Made by a program: the position numbers and the translations under genes. The notes under the pieces are model-generated. The model ran no database searches. It was not told where the DNA came from and saw nothing but the letters and a program-made list of their open reading frames with translations. Shown piece after piece: positions 1 through 11,622 of a stretch of 64,000 nt of DNA; the first letter of the stretch is position 1, and each line of letters starts with the position of its first letter. The DNA is from Skeletonema tropicum (taxonomy: Eukaryota > Bacillariophyta > Thalassiosirophyceae > Thalassiosirales > Thalassiosiraceae): assembly GCA_037178625.1 (NCBI GenBank), contig CM074142.1:62001-126000 (forward strand), read 5' to 3'.

Positions 1-2421
1 TTTGTTCACCACAGCTACCCCTGCGATTTTTTCCAGCATTACAGACAGTCCTCGTGCCCATCTATCAGGACTTGCTCCAGTTGTGGTGGTCAGAGACAAT
101 TTCCTAGCCATCAGCTGTGACAATTTGTCATCATGTGCCATCGACTTGTAGTGCCCAAAATGAATCCCCGATAAGGAGGAAGAAGTTCTTTCCTTCACGT
201 GTCGCCAGTAGTACTGAAAGTCCTCTTGTGACACCGAGATCGAGATCTCCCCGTTTCCCATCCGGGACCAGATCGAGGCCATTTCATCGAATAAGAGGAG
301 CGTCCGAGGATCCGTGTCTGGTGGTGGCACAAACGTGCCTTCCAGAATCTCTACTGCGGCTGATGTGTCGGCGAAATTACCCAGTAGTTCAAATAGAGCA
401 CCTTGACAAATCGGTGCAGAGGTGGCCCGTCCAAATCTTGTTCGCAGCTCGGTCTTCAGCGCCTCCTCAATCGACTCTTTGGCCGTATGCTCAACCACTG
501 AACCATCGTCCTGCACGACCTCCACTCTTGTTACACTCATCACTTCCTTAGCCTTTGTGGCTCTTTTGATGCCTTGCCAACACTTGCGCTGTGCCTCACC
601 TCTGAGGATGGCTTTCACTCTGACTGCCTCTGCTTCCCTCTCATTTGCTATTGCCTCGTTGAGTTTCTCATTTAAGAAGTGCTTCCGCAAGTAGGGAGAA
701 TCCGCCAGTAGCTGTCTCGTATGCTCTTTTGTGCTTCGATACAAGTCCACCAGTTCCGGAACGGGGGTAGACAGCCACTGTTCTAGACCTCTCCTTTTTG
801 CGAATCTCCGCATATTCCCCATATTGACCTGCTTCCCTAGATGGTGCCGTAGTATCCATTTCAGGAGGTGGCGTTTATCTAACCAAGATTGTATCGCTGG
901 AGAATATTCATAATGAGCTGGATAAAGGACTCTGCACTTGGACTCCGCGTACAAGAGTACATCTTCGACAATGTTGTCCAGTGTTTCCATCTGGGCAATG
1001 AATTCTGCGTCAGGCGGGAAGGAGGCAAGAGCCTCTAACTCGGAGAGTTTTTGGTCAATCTGTTTCTCGTGGAAACCCTTTCTTACTAACTCGAGATATT
1101 TGTCTCGTACCCGCGGGACCTTTGAGTTCAACTTCCTGGCCTTTGGAGGCACAATACGACAGAGGGCAGTGCCAAGGACGGATCTGGTTTGCAAATCTAC
1201 CACCACCGGCCGATGATCTCCCAAGTCTGGATCAAAGGGGAGGTAACAAGCGCTGATCAGTTCGATATCGTCTGACACCCAAATACCGTCAATCGCCCCA
1301 TTTCCATTGTCGTTGCCTCTGAAGTGTGTGAAGGGCCCTTTCTGTCCAGGCATGATTCTGTGAACAGCCTCTCGCATGTTGATGTCATTGCCTGCTAGCC
1401 GCCTGCTCAATTCGCCGTCCAGTGCATTCTCATTAGCATCCATCATTAGTACCACTCGATCTCCTAATGTCCTCCACTTTATAATGGCCGCGACGAGCTC
1501 TCGACGAAATAGGTCTTTGGGGTTTGTATCGAATTGATGGGATTGAATGTACCTCACGATGTGTTGGTAGTAGGTGCCAACCCCTTCCGAGCGGCAGGGT
1601 GCATACGCTGAGATGAACACCGTTCCCACTCCATTTGTCGGCTCGGTGCGGTACCAGCAAAACATGCCTAGCTCCGTTTCATCCTGCCCCCTAGTGGTAG
1701 GTAGGCCCGCCAATTCTTCTCTCAGAACCACCGCTGTCCCCCCTGCTTGGAAGTTCCCGATGTTGTGGAGTTCCCGCGTATTGTGAGCATGAACCGATGC
1801 AATTCTATCATCTCCGTGCCGAAGGGTGTTAGCAATCTGTAAGGATGGATTTAACGCCCGAAAATTGGTGTTGGTCTCTTGGAGCCCCAACACGTCGACC
1901 CTGTATTCTCGTAGCACGTGCTTCAGTCGTTCTATCTTGGTGTTGTTGGGCTGCCACAGGCTGAGGCCATTGATGTTCATGGACAATACTCGAACCGTCT
2001 CGTGTCCTTTGTGGGCCACCCTAAGCGGGCTGTACACCGGCACCTTGATGCTGCTCACTGAGCAATTGTCTGCCTTATTATCTAGGCCGACCGACCGCAG
2101 GCCGTCCAGCTCAGTAGATCTATGCTGCTGCGACTCCAATAACTCGTCAAGCTCCCTGTTGGATGGATCATCGCGTTGTCTTGTACGATCCGCTAGCAAC
2201 TGCCTCATTGTGTCTGTATCCAACGCATCCTCCAGCTTGGTTCCTCCTGCAATGGTGTTGCGGCGTCTCATAGAATCTCGATATTGCTGTGCTCTTTGTG
2301 CTGACTTCTTCTTCTTCTTTGTTTTGGATGGCCTATTAGACTTATATTCACGTTGCCTCTGTCTGAAATGGCTCACCTCGGCCTCCCGGGCAAAGGAGGG
2401 TGGAGGCTGCCGTGGATCCAT
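1..2421 (-). CDS. LINE ORF2, N-terminal part: EEP endonuclease plus start of reverse-transcriptase region (partial)
   Basis: The minus-strand frame is open from the ATG at 2421 to the window edge (807 codons) with no stop, so the C-terminus lies outside. After a basic, glutamine-rich leader the protein shows the endonuclease/exonuclease/phosphatase signature of non-LTR retrotransposons: NINGL near residue 149, LQETN with the metal-binding Glu near 182, MMDANEN with Asp 328 and Asn 330, a GAIDGIW segment near 375-382, and GDHRP near 401-405 (variant of the SDH motif). The last visible stretch (WARGLSVMLEK, ~residues 790-800) resembles the region just before RT motif 1. Known role of the family: nicking target DNA and target-primed reverse transcription in the nucleus. 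The start is chosen because it overlaps the ORF1 stop and precedes the EEP domain. RT catalytic motifs are not in the window, so activity cannot be judged. Confidence 0.88.
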   Translation of the reverse strand, partial: MDPRQPPPSFAREAEVSHFRQRQREYKSNRPSKTKKKKKSAQRAQQYRDSMRRRNTIAGGTKLEDALDTDTMRQLLADRTRQRDDPSNRELDELLESQQHRSTELDGLRSVGLDNKADNCSVSSIKVPVYSPLRVAHKGHETVRVLSMNINGLSLWQPNNTKIERLKHVLREYRVDVLGLQETNTNFRALNPSLQIANTLRHGDDRIASVHAHNTRELHNIGNFQAGGTAVVLREELAGLPTTRGQDETELGMFCWYRTEPTNGVGTVFISAYAPCRSEGVGTYYQHIVRYIQSHQFDTNPKDLFRRELVAAIIKWRTLGDRVVLMMDANENALDGELSRRLAGNDINMREAVHRIMPGQKGPFTHFRGNDNGNGAIDGIWVSDDIELISACYLPFDPDLGDHRPVVVDLQTRSVLGTALCRIVPPKARKLNSKVPRVRDKYLELVRKGFHEKQIDQKLSELEALASFPPDAEFIAQMETLDNIVEDVLLYAESKCRVLYPAHYEYSPAIQSWLDKRHLLKWILRHHLGKQVNMGNMRRFAKRRGLEQWLSTPVPELVDLYRSTKEHTRQLLADSPYLRKHFLNEKLNEAIANEREAEAVRVKAILRGEAQRKCWQGIKRATKAKEVMSVTRVEVVQDDGSVVEHTAKESIEEALKTELRTRFGRATSAPICQGALFELLGNFADTSAAVEILEGTFVPPPDTDPRTLLLFDEMASIWSRMGNGEISISVSQEDFQYYWRHVKERTSSSLSGIHFGHYKSMAHDDKLSQLMARKLSLTTTTGASPDRWARGLSVMLEKIAGVAVVNK

Positions 2422-2423
2422 TA
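2419..2423 (-). promoter_or_regulatory. TAATG stop/start overlap between LINE ORF1 and ORF2
   Basis: On the minus strand the ORF1 stop TAA and the ORF2 start ATG share bases, reading TAATG. The two frames differ, so this is not a simple read-through. UAAUG overlaps are known to support termination-reinitiation in some LINEs (SART1) and in influenza B segment 7. Coupled translation of ORF2 is therefore plausible here, but untested. Confidence 0.7.
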
Positions 2424-4166
2424 CACCGCTCGCCCCACAACACGCGTAAAACGTGGAGGGGCGTCCTGCATCTCTGCCGTGGCTTGTGAGGCCAGAGCGA
2501 AGTCGTTCATACGAGCACTATCATCCAACTTTTCTTGGTAAGAAGCACCTAAACTACATTGAAGAAAGCTTTTGGTGTTGCCTCTCCTAATACTGTAATA
2601 CCTGCTACTCAGATGTCTCGAAATCTGCAGCGTAACACCTGTATCTGGCACAGAAAAAGTTGTTTCCCCATCGTCGAGGAAGTTGTTAATGACACTGTTG
2701 TTGTTTGTGCTGATGACATTATTGTTGTTCATGCTAATACGGAAACAATTGTCGATGAAGGTGGCACGACCAATGAGATTGTCGATCTCTAAACTGCTGT
2801 GCCGTTTGTGGCTGCTGGCTTTTTTAATTACCCGCCAGAAGGTAATCTGCACAATCCTCTCTGCTTTTCCCAATCCACCCCTGGCAGGGGGTGGCCACGG
2901 CGGCTTCGGGGAGGGTTCTGGTAATAAACCTGCTATTTTCCTAATCTGGTCCACTGCCGTAACTGGTGCTCCCTCTCCATGATGCTCATTATTGTTGTTC
3001 ATGCTAATACGGAAACAATTGTCGATGAAGGTGGCACGACCAATGAGATTGTCGATCTCTAAACTGCTGTGCCGTTTGTGGCTGCTGGCTTTTTTAATTA
3101 CCCGCCAGAAGGTAATCTGCACAATCTCTGCTTTTCCCAATCCACCCCTGGCAGGGGGTGGCCACGGCGGCTTCGGGGGGGGTTCTGGTAATAAACCTGC
3201 TATTTTCCTAATCTGGTCCACTGCCGTAACTGGTGCTCCCTCTCCATGATGCTCATTATTGTTGTTCATGCTAATACGGAAACAATTGTCGATGAAGGTG
3301 GCACGACCAATGAGATTGTCGATCTCTAAACTGCTGTGCCGTTTGTGGCTGCTGGCTTTTTTAATTACCCGCCAGAAGGTAATCTGCACAATCCTCTCTG
3401 CTTTTCCCAATCCACCCCTGGCAGGGGGTGGCCACGGCGGCTTCGGGGGGGGTTCTGGTAATAAACCTGCTATTTTCCTAATCTGGTCCACTGCCGTAAC
3501 TGGTGCTCCCTCTCCATGATGCTCATTATTGTTGTTCATGCTAATACGGAAACAATTGTCGATGAAGGTGGCACGACCAATGAGATTGTCGATCTCTAAA
3601 CTGCTGTGCCGTTTGTGGCTGCTGGCTTTTTTAATTACCCGCCAGAAGGTAATCTGCACAATCCTCTCTGCTTTTCCCAATCCACCCCTGGCAGGGGGTG
3701 GCCACGGCGGCTTCGGGGGGGGTTCTGGTAATAAACCTGCTATTTTCCTAATCTGGTCCACTGCCGTAACTGGTGCTCCCTCTCCATGATGCTGGTAATC
3801 CCATCTCCGGTGGGATGTTCCCTCCCATTTCTTATCCATCATATCCATATCCTCCATCGGTGCCCATCCAACTAATGTCTTCTTTACAAAAATTACCTGC
3901 CAAATTCCCTGCCTTCTATCCGTTCCCTGCATGGTCGTCTCTCCATGATATCGTCTCCTGTGTCTCTGCCCGACGACGTGTAACCTCAACGCCGTGACCA
4001 ATTTTCCATCGATTCTCTTTATCTCCTCTGGTAACAAACGAATTCTGATACTGTTTTTCAACCATGTAGCTCTCATCGTTGTCGTGTCCCCTGTATGTTT
4101 TAAAGAATTATTTCTAATATCTCCTAGTAATGCTAAGGTGTGTTCGGTGGCTGTTCCGGCCGCCAT
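2421..4166 (-). CDS. LINE ORF1, 581-residue protein with four 90-residue repeats
   Basis: A 581-codon ORF directly upstream of ORF2 on the same strand, so its position makes it the element's ORF1. About 360 residues consist of four tandem copies of a ~90-residue unit containing a proline-rich segment (EPPPKPPWPPPARGGLGKA), a basic stretch (VIKKASSHKRHSS) and an asparagine run (SMNNNN). The N-terminal ~125 residues are basic (many R/K/H), as expected for an RNA-binding ORF1 product, but I see no zinc knuckle, RRM or coiled coil. The last 30 residues overlap the ORF2 frame. Function is inferred from position only. The repeats probably arose recently, because the copies differ at only a few bases. 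Confidence 0.65.
   Translation of the reverse strand: MAAGTATEHTLALLGDIRNNSLKHTGDTTTMRATWLKNSIRIRLLPEEIKRIDGKLVTALRLHVVGQRHRRRYHGETTMQGTDRRQGIWQVIFVKKTLVGWAPMEDMDMMDKKWEGTSHRRWDYQHHGEGAPVTAVDQIRKIAGLLPEPPPKPPWPPPARGGLGKAERIVQITFWRVIKKASSHKRHSSLEIDNLIGRATFIDNCFRISMNNNNEHHGEGAPVTAVDQIRKIAGLLPEPPPKPPWPPPARGGLGKAERIVQITFWRVIKKASSHKRHSSLEIDNLIGRATFIDNCFRISMNNNNEHHGEGAPVTAVDQIRKIAGLLPEPPPKPPWPPPARGGLGKAEIVQITFWRVIKKASSHKRHSSLEIDNLIGRATFIDNCFRISMNNNNEHHGEGAPVTAVDQIRKIAGLLPEPSPKPPWPPPARGGLGKAERIVQITFWRVIKKASSHKRHSSLEIDNLIGRATFIDNCFRISMNNNNVISTNNNSVINNFLDDGETTFSVPDTGVTLQISRHLSSRYYSIRRGNTKSFLQCSLGASYQEKLDDSARMNDFALASQATAEMQDAPPRFTRVVGRAV
2718..3794 (-). repeat. Four-unit ~270-bp tandem repeat inside LINE ORF1
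   Basis: Units run 2718-2987 (270 bp), 2988-3254 (267 bp), 3255-3524 (270 bp) and 3525-3794 (270 bp). All lengths are multiples of three and the ORF stays open. The 267-bp unit lost exactly one codon (CCT in the plus-strand string ATCCTCTCTG), and the first unit carries one G-to-A change in a G run. Confidence 0.95.
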
Positions 4167-4246
4167 GGTTATTATCTATCTCTGTACGAGGTGTACTAGT
4201 TCCTACGTAGCAATTATTTTCCCATTTTTCAATATTTTTCGACAAT

Positions 4247-4588
4247 TCAGCGCGGATTGTGAGACTTTAAAATTTCTGTTATATCATCTCTGAAGCCAGC
4301 TTTACGTGGCTTCTTCCCCCCGGTCAGAGGGACTGTAGGAGCAGCAGATGTTGCGGCAGTGGCAACAAGGAGAGTTCTGGGGTGTCTTGTTCCTACAGTT
4401 GATGGTGATGCCGATGATGGTTCGTTACTGTTTCGTGAGTTGGATTTGGGTGGCATTTGAATTAATCTACTATTTGAGCGCCTTCGTTCGCTTGTCGGGA
4501 TGTGTGAATTTGCAGATGTTATGTGTTTTTTGAATGCTGTGTCGATCGAGCAGTAATTGCAAAGCACTTCTGACTTGTGCGCATACAC
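4247..4588 (-). CDS. Small ORF upstream of LINE ORF1 (113 aa), possible leader or degraded 5' part
   Basis: The frame has a cysteine/histidine-containing N-terminus (LCNYC followed by two spaced His, not a canonical C2H2 spacing) and a second Met followed by a Ser/Asn/Pro/Thr-rich, basic segment ending in GGKKPRKAG. It lies 80 bp upstream of ORF1 on the same strand but in another frame, so it could be a 5' leader ORF of the LINE, a frameshifted N-terminus of ORF1, or unrelated. No family recognised. Confidence 0.3.
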   Translation of the reverse strand: MYAHKSEVLCNYCSIDTAFKKHITSANSHIPTSERRRSNSRLIQMPPKSNSRNSNEPSSASPSTVGTRHPRTLLVATAATSAAPTVPLTGGKKPRKAGFRDDITEILKSHNPR

Positions 4589-7198
4589 GGGTGTAGTGCA
4601 GTAGTGTTATAATAATATATTGGAGGACATCGCTGCACCACAATGCGCAGTTATGAACGTTGTGCCGGTCGAACATTAAAAATTGAAGGACTTGTGGGCG
4701 TTGACGAGGTGTAGTGCTGCAGTATGTTGAGTCTGTACCATGCAGATGATCAAGCTCCAATCTAGCCAGTATCTAGCCAGCTGAACATCTTCGGCGAAAC
4801 TGATTGCAATAGCTAGCCCTTCAATCAAGCGCAGGACGGATTAATCTTCGGCGAAACGGCGAAACTCATTGCCACCCTACATAGGATCTTCAGACACCAG
4901 TCTTATGCACTAGAGAGCATGTCCGACTCGTTCGGACGCTCAACGCGCAACTTCAATAATTGACCATTTTAAACTAAATAGCCACCTAGCTCTCAGACCA
5001 CGACGAGGATCGCCTTCAAGAAGTCCTTTGCATATCGCTGACGATACTTATCTCCTTTTTCTTGCTTGCGCAAATCTAGCATCAGTGGGCCTAGTTGGGG
5101 GGGTGCACAGCTGCAGGTGCAGGATGGAATGGAGAAATGAAATGATGGTGAAACCAATCGCCATCAATTGGAGTCTTCATACGCCGAGGGCAGAACCAAA
5201 CAGCGTCGCAGTCGGAACCACGGGAGAGGGTTGTCTCTCCTACCAAAGCTCATTATAGTCCTTCTCAATACTGATATCTGAGTATGACAGGAGCAATACA
5301 GCACTGGATGAGTAGAGGTAGAGTCACTTCCCGTCTTGATCACTTCAAAGCTGAACACACTCGATTGTTGAAGGACACTACGGCTCTCCTGGAAGTCGCT
5401 CTTTGAAGGCCTATCATGGTGACAAAAAGGGAGGTAAACTTGAGGGGGATGGAGAAAGTTCGAATGACGAGGGGATGAGTGAAGAGAGTAAGGAAAGAGT
5501 CTGGTGCAAGCATTGTGATCAAGAATGGGGCACAACTTCTTGATCGCCACTCATTTAGATGTAGACGAAATCTCATCATCTCCCTGCGCCTCAACATTAT
5601 TATTAATATTCCTCCGTCCTTTCGAAAATAAATCAACTGATCTCCTCTCCTTCTTGACAAGGCAAAGACAGCACAGTACTTAATTCAATACGAGGACATC
5701 AAACAAGCATGGGCAATGACAACTGGCCACTTAATTTGTGCTGTTCAAATGAAATAGTCTAAAATAAGAAGTGGTTACACGATGCACAAAAGGGAGGTAA
5801 ACTTGAGAGGGATGGAGGCGAAGCATCGTTGTATCACGATGCTCAGGATGTTGTGTTGGCTCTCTTTCTTGCTCGTCAGCAGCAAAGGAAGCGATTATTG
5901 CCGTCATTTTATGAGCCTACCTTGCTACCTTAAGTATGACGGAGGTACCCGTGACTTATTCTGTCTTGCGCGACTCAGATCAGATGGTTCACTTGATCGC
6001 TAATATATAAGAAGTGTCAAGCTTGCCATCTTGTTCCTTCGGGTTACCTGATTGGTCACTCGGTACTCGACTTGTCCACACAAAATCGACAGACCCATCA
6101 TCATCTCTTACGCGTATATTTATACACTTATTTCTTCGAAGGCTATCGCAAGCACACAGCCAACGCCCATACATCCAGCTATACACTTATTTCTTCGAAG
6201 GCTATCGCAAGCACACAGCCAACGCCCATACATCCAGCGCAACTCGAATCAAGCAGAGACTGCTGACATAAGGCCTTTACTAGCAGGTCAGGAACAAGAC
6301 GGCAAGTTTAGTTTGAGCAGCCCAGCTGGGCCTGCCCTCAAGTAGCAACCATATAATCCCATCATCATCGCGCTATCTTTGCTCTCTAGAGATAAGAGGC
6401 GGGATGATCGGGAATTGGCGTTTCCGTCTCCGTAGGTCTTATTGTAGTCGTAGGATGAAGAGAGTAGATAGATAATGTGTTTCATGTTTTTGTCAGATGT
6501 AAATTGTTTATGGCACTGCTTTTCAAAGTCCAATTCCAATGAGATCAAGATCTTGTGCTCGTCCCTCATGAGATTCAATCAACAAGTGTGTATGTACGTC
6601 ACGCTCAGTTCTAGTACGTATCACTTGGACGATCACGATCGTCCTCCTCTCTACTGCTTTTTTCATTAATATAACGAAGCATTATCCTTCCACATAATGC
6701 AAAGCTGCTATGCTACCACCAAGAAACGTCAGGTCAAGAAACCCTTCGTAATGTCTAAAATAAACACTTAATAAAACTCACGCAGACCTATTTCACAAAC
6801 CTTAGATCATTTTGGAAGAGCACTTAGATTGCAGCGAGGGTAACGGATGTGAGCTAGCGTCAATTATCTTCGTATCCGCTTCGGCCGGTTGTGATTCAAA
6901 AGTGAGAAGGTTAACTTTCCTTAGTTAGAGACTGACATCTGAGACTCAGATGCTTAGAATTAGAAGAAAGATATCACATTCACGAAGCTTGGGCTGCTGC
7001 GTATTGTACAATGCACGCCAAGAGAGTGATATAGAAGCCAAGGCGAACGTCTAATTCTAAATACATTGCACTCTAGCTCTATATAAGTAATGCTCTAGAA
7101 TTTCACTTCAATTCATTTCACTTGAGAGAAGTCGCGAGGAGAAGTTGCGTTGTGGTCTCATCGTCTGTCTGCATAAATATATCCGCATGGTTGACACC
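4589..7198. other. Gene-poor stretch between the LINE and ATPase copy A
   Basis: I see no convincing gene: short open frames of up to 128 codons lack recognisable domains and overlap on both strands. It holds a 59-bp tandem duplication (6121-6238), a ~30-bp segment repeated at about 5429 and 5790 (GGGAGGTAAACTTGAG...), and a GGGGGGTGCA string at 5097-5106 like the end of the hAT-like element at 42.86 kb. The right part probably contains the 3' UTR of copy A. Confidence 0.5.
6121..6238. repeat. 59-bp perfect tandem duplication
   Basis: Units 6121-6179 and 6180-6238 appear identical. There is no coding context. It looks like a recent local duplication. Confidence 0.9.
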
Positions 7199-10100
7199 TC
7201 ACGAGATACATTCCGCCCGTCGTGTATGAAAGTATTTTGGAAGTGAAACTGCCTTTGCGACAGCACCCCATTCAGTATACTTCTCAAACGCCTGCATGAA
7301 ATAAGGAACTGACTCGTTTTGTCTACCGGTCTCTAGATAGAAGTGTCCAGCCAATTCGTTTGCTAATGCCTCTTCATTCAAAAACTTATGAGTCTTGGAA
7401 CTGAATATTGCAGCATCATACAGTGTTTCTGCAACATCAAAGTTTCTCTGGCAGAATTGCTCTTCGGCTTGGAGCAGATAGGCCTCTGCGAACACAGCAG
7501 TAAATATTAGAGAGCAACGTATAAGATATATCGTACAGAATCTAAAGCAAAGAGAAAGACAACGAGTGGGTATTACGGCACTCACTATTCTGGAAATTCC
7601 ATGTTGATGCAGAAACGACCAGCTTCTCAATCTTATCTTTACACTCAGTCCCCTTTCTTATCAACTCCTCGTCATTCGTTTCTCTCCCAATCCAGAATGA
7701 AGCGAGACCAGCGTAACTATGTGTGCGAAAAGAATTTCAAAAACGTTAGTAAGAGGCAGAAGTAAAGAGAAAATGTCAAGCATCTCGCTGAGACTCACAA
7801 TATCCGGAAAAAATCACCTGGATTTGACATGATGCCCGTTGATAGGCCCTGTACAGATAAGTAGTTTTGGAGAGAGTCCCTCGTCTTGTTAACTTCACGA
7901 AAAATGAGTCCCTCATAAAATTGAGTGAAACAGATAGTGAGCAACACCACTGGAAGCTTGGTGGATGTGCCTTCTTCGCTGTAGAATTCACCGAATACAT
8001 TGGTCAGATGACCACGTTGATGCTCATCAGATTGGCCCGTCAATCGCAACGATAAACTGAAGATAGGCCGCTCAAGCGCTAGCATCACAAAATTTTTGTA
8101 GAAGATCATTTGCTTCATCGTGTCTTTCATCGAGATCATAACTAGGTCCAACTTCTTGCCTGACCAGAAGCTGCAATTATCATATAGAAAAGAGCACCCG
8201 AACGCAAACCACGTCGCACCTGAAGCCATGGCAATTTTATAGGCCTCAGAGTAGTGATCGATTGCGCTCTGCATCGGCTCAACGCGTAGCTTTGTGTGCG
8301 CAGAATAGTACATGACTTCACCGTCATGCGCAGTTGAAGGCATGCGCTTCATCAGTGATGGTGCCAACTTGACATAGCGATATCCCTCTGAAACTTCTCC
8401 TCTTGCAAGAGCCAAATAATTGCCGTAGAGGGCAAATCCTACACCCGCCAATGGACTCATACCATGAGTTAAGGAAGTCTGCACCATCTTTAATGCAATA
8501 ATTGGCATTGAATTGCTATCGCCATAGAAAGCACAATTTACGAACTGCTTGCTGAAGAGCTCCATTGCCATGATCTTTGCAGGGTTTGACATGGCAGGGT
8601 AGCACAGCAAAGCATCATCTGATAGACCAGCGAGTAGCGACTTCGTATGACTCGACTGGAATTGGATGTCATCTTGTGTGACCGCCAGCGGCAGTTCCTC
8701 TCCGAGACTTGATAAATTAGCGCTAGTTACTTCCATCGTTTTGGACAACTTCGATGACCGCAAAAGCAGAGTAATCGAAATGCAAACAGCTCGAAATTTG
8801 TCCTTAAAGCATCTTGCATGACGTATGACCTCCCCAGTGAGCATCTTGAGTCTCTCGTGGTCCGCATTCATCAAGGCACATTTGGCTGCCAAATTAAACA
8901 ATTCCAAGCTGAAATCATACTGCTCGATCCAGTGTCCGCTTCTCAGGTAAGAAATGCCGTTATTGAAAAATTCATTGGCCGCATAGAAGTCGAGCATATT
9001 CATGGCTTTTTTCCCAGCATCTAAATTCAGACTCGCAGCCGCGAAAGCTTGATTGCTATCGATGACAGCCTGTGGTCCACCAAAATTGATTTGCGTGGCG
9101 GCGGATAGTAGAAATCTGTCGTCCTCCTCTCTCACAACTACAAAACCTAAAGCCTGCCCATAAAGATTGTGATGAAGACAGCGTTCCTCTGGAGGCATCA
9201 TATTGTATGCGGTTTCCTGTAGCTTGTCGTGCATGAAGTAGAATTTGCCGTCCTTTTTCCCCAGCACACTATCAGCGACGGCGGCCTCAAGTGGAGCAAT
9301 GAGTGATTGCTTTATTTCTCTTTCTAGCACTTCTATCAAAGAAACATCGGCGCTTCTACCAAAGCAAGACAGAACGACCAATGCAGATAGTACCTCAGGA
9401 AGCAACCGATCAAATGATTTTGTAATGAAAGTAGCGACGTTCTCTGGAATTTTCATGTCGAGAATCTTGTCAGTGTCCCAGTCCCACCGACGCTGGGAGA
9501 GAGACACATACAGCAATTGCTGCTTGTACAATTCCATCATCACTTGCTTCACAAAAAGTGGGCTTCCCTTCGTTTTGTGATGCAGGATGTCGGCGAGAGG
9601 ACGTGTTATACGCGGCAGTAAAGACAATGAAGTAGACACCATTTCATTTAGGGCATCTTTGCTCAGAGGTGTGAGATGAATCTTGGTCGTCTTGACTCCA
9701 AAACAATCAACAGAGGAAAGCACATGGTCGAGAGGGTGTGTAGAACTCAATTCATCGTCACGGCAGCTCATGAAGATGAATAGGCGATGGTATTTAGAAG
9801 ATGATCCAGCCATAATAAGCTGGATGAGAAGGGCGGCTGACGCCGCGTCTATCCACTGACAATCGTCGAAAAAGAGAACCAGAGGTTCCTCATGACACTT
9901 TGATATGACTTCAACAAACTGACAAAATAGATAACGCAGTCTCTTTTGAGCATCAACAGCAGTCTCATTCTTGGTGGAATCGAAATTATCACCAAGAATA
10001 TTTGCCAGGTTCGGCATTGCGGCGACTAGACTAACTATTTCCTCCCCCATATTCTCCTTCAATGCAGTAGCTACCTTCTCAGACGTAGAGTGATCTTTCT

Positions 10101-11622
10101 CATTCAACCAAGCACAATAGCCATCAAATGCGGAGCAAATGGCACACAGAGGCTGAGATTGCTGTCTATTGAAGTGACCAGATAAAAATATGCTGCCATC
10201 ATCATCATATACAGATCGAGCAAACTGATGAGAGAGCTCAGATTTGCCTATGCCCGATGTTCCACATATCATGGCCACCTCAAAGTCACTTGATACTGCC
10301 CGTTGATAGCACTCTCTCAATGTCTGCAGTTCTGTCTCTCTGCCGAATACCGAGCTTCCGAATTGCAGCCCCACACTAGCAGCCTTCGAAAAATCAAAGT
10401 CTTGAAGATATACATGAGAAGAGTCAATCATTAGTTTCAAATCATCCCTAACATCTGAGACGAATTCATAAACTCCCCCGTTGCAGCTGACATTCCCGGT
10501 AGCATCCCAATCTACTCTATTGATCATGTTGCTGATCAGGTCGCAGAGGGCAGCGGGTAAACCCAATAACTTCAAAGGCTCTACAGATGTCGATGACGAT
10601 GACGTTCGGTCCGGCACGGTCTTTTCGTACAAAATATCATCTAGTGGGGAGGTAGACCGTCTCTTGCTCGGTTGATTGCCTTCATTCATCCCAAAGGCAC
10701 TCATGTCATCAGTGCCTAGCTCGGTCCCATCATTGTTGTTACTGTCAAATTCATTGCCGTCGTTGCTGCGAAAAAAGTCACAGTTAGCATCCCAATCGAT
10801 TAATGAGAAATCGCCTCCATCTACTTCAGATGTGTCTTTTGCTTCCAATGCAGGCGACGGTGCAGCTAGAGCTGTCTGCTCCGACGGGATGAATGGTGGA
10901 GACCGAGTAGCACATCTGGATGGTTGTGCCGCTCGTTGTTGCGCCATCCCCGCTTCTCCTGTGAATTGCCCTCCCGAAAATAGTTCGTAAAAGGCGATCC
11001 CCAAAGAGCGTATCTCCGTCTTTCCGTTAGCGCTCAGTGGTCTCCCTTCTACTGCTTCCTCATTCAATATAGCACCACGAACATTCAAATAATCGAAAGG
11101 CTGTTTCTTACTACCGCTGTCACATAATAACGTCGATAGCTGCCGCGCCAAATGCTGAAAATCATCAGGATCCGGATTCTCACCATTGTAGGGAAGCGGC
11201 TCAAAATCGGCATCTCTTTGGTTGCCTATATAATTATTATTCAGGCTTGATTCATCCTTCTTCTCTTCCGTCACTCTCGTTTTCGTGCAGTAAACAGAAA
11301 TGTATTCCGACCACGACTTTTCTTTCGTGTCTATTAACTCATCGTCATTTCTACTGTGCTGAGAATCGCTGCTCTTTTCTTTGTCTCTATACCCCCTTTC
11401 TTCCTCGACGGCAGACAGCTGATCTGCCAGAGAATGAGCAATTTTCAATGCACAAGATATGTACTCGTGAGAACAAATTATTCTATCCAGATTTTTGTCC
11501 CCTCCGCCACTTGATCTCAGAGAGTCGACGGCACCGACAATCCATTGTTTTATGGACACGGGCTCGGGCCGTGACACCGAGGCAGCAGGCTGGCTTTTTG
11601 ACATGTAGCAGCGGCGATCCAT
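7199..11622 (-). CDS. Kinase-like/AAA (STAND)-ATPase/TPR signalling protein, copy A
   Basis: Three exons on the minus strand: 7799-11622, 7586-7716, 7199-7485, with GT-AG introns 7717-7798 and 7486-7585 (1,413 aa). Residues ~200-220 (RSLGIAFYELFSGG) match the end of a protein-kinase fold (subdomain IX); kinase catalytic motifs are missing. A P-loop ATPase follows: FGRETEL entry helix, Walker A GTSGIGKS, Walker B LVLFFDDCQWID, then a SCRDDEL sensor and a winged-helix-like segment. The C-terminus is helical, with a TPR-like tail. This matches AAA_16/STAND ATPases found with serine/threonine kinase or cyclase domains in bacteria and diatoms, usually as signal-transduction scaffolds; substrates are unknown. 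Compared with B and C it has a different stop context, giving a tail ending HTRRAECIS, and scattered substitutions. It looks intact. Confidence 0.85.

Noticed and set aside
2683..3789. Repeated 85-99-codon plus-strand ORFs at 2.7-3.8 kb
   Set aside because: They are shadows of the tandem repeats in LINE ORF1 on the minus strand.
5164..5660. Two overlapping minus-strand ORFs of 128 and 106 codons
   Set aside because: Overlapping frames without domains or splice logic; no evidence that either is real.
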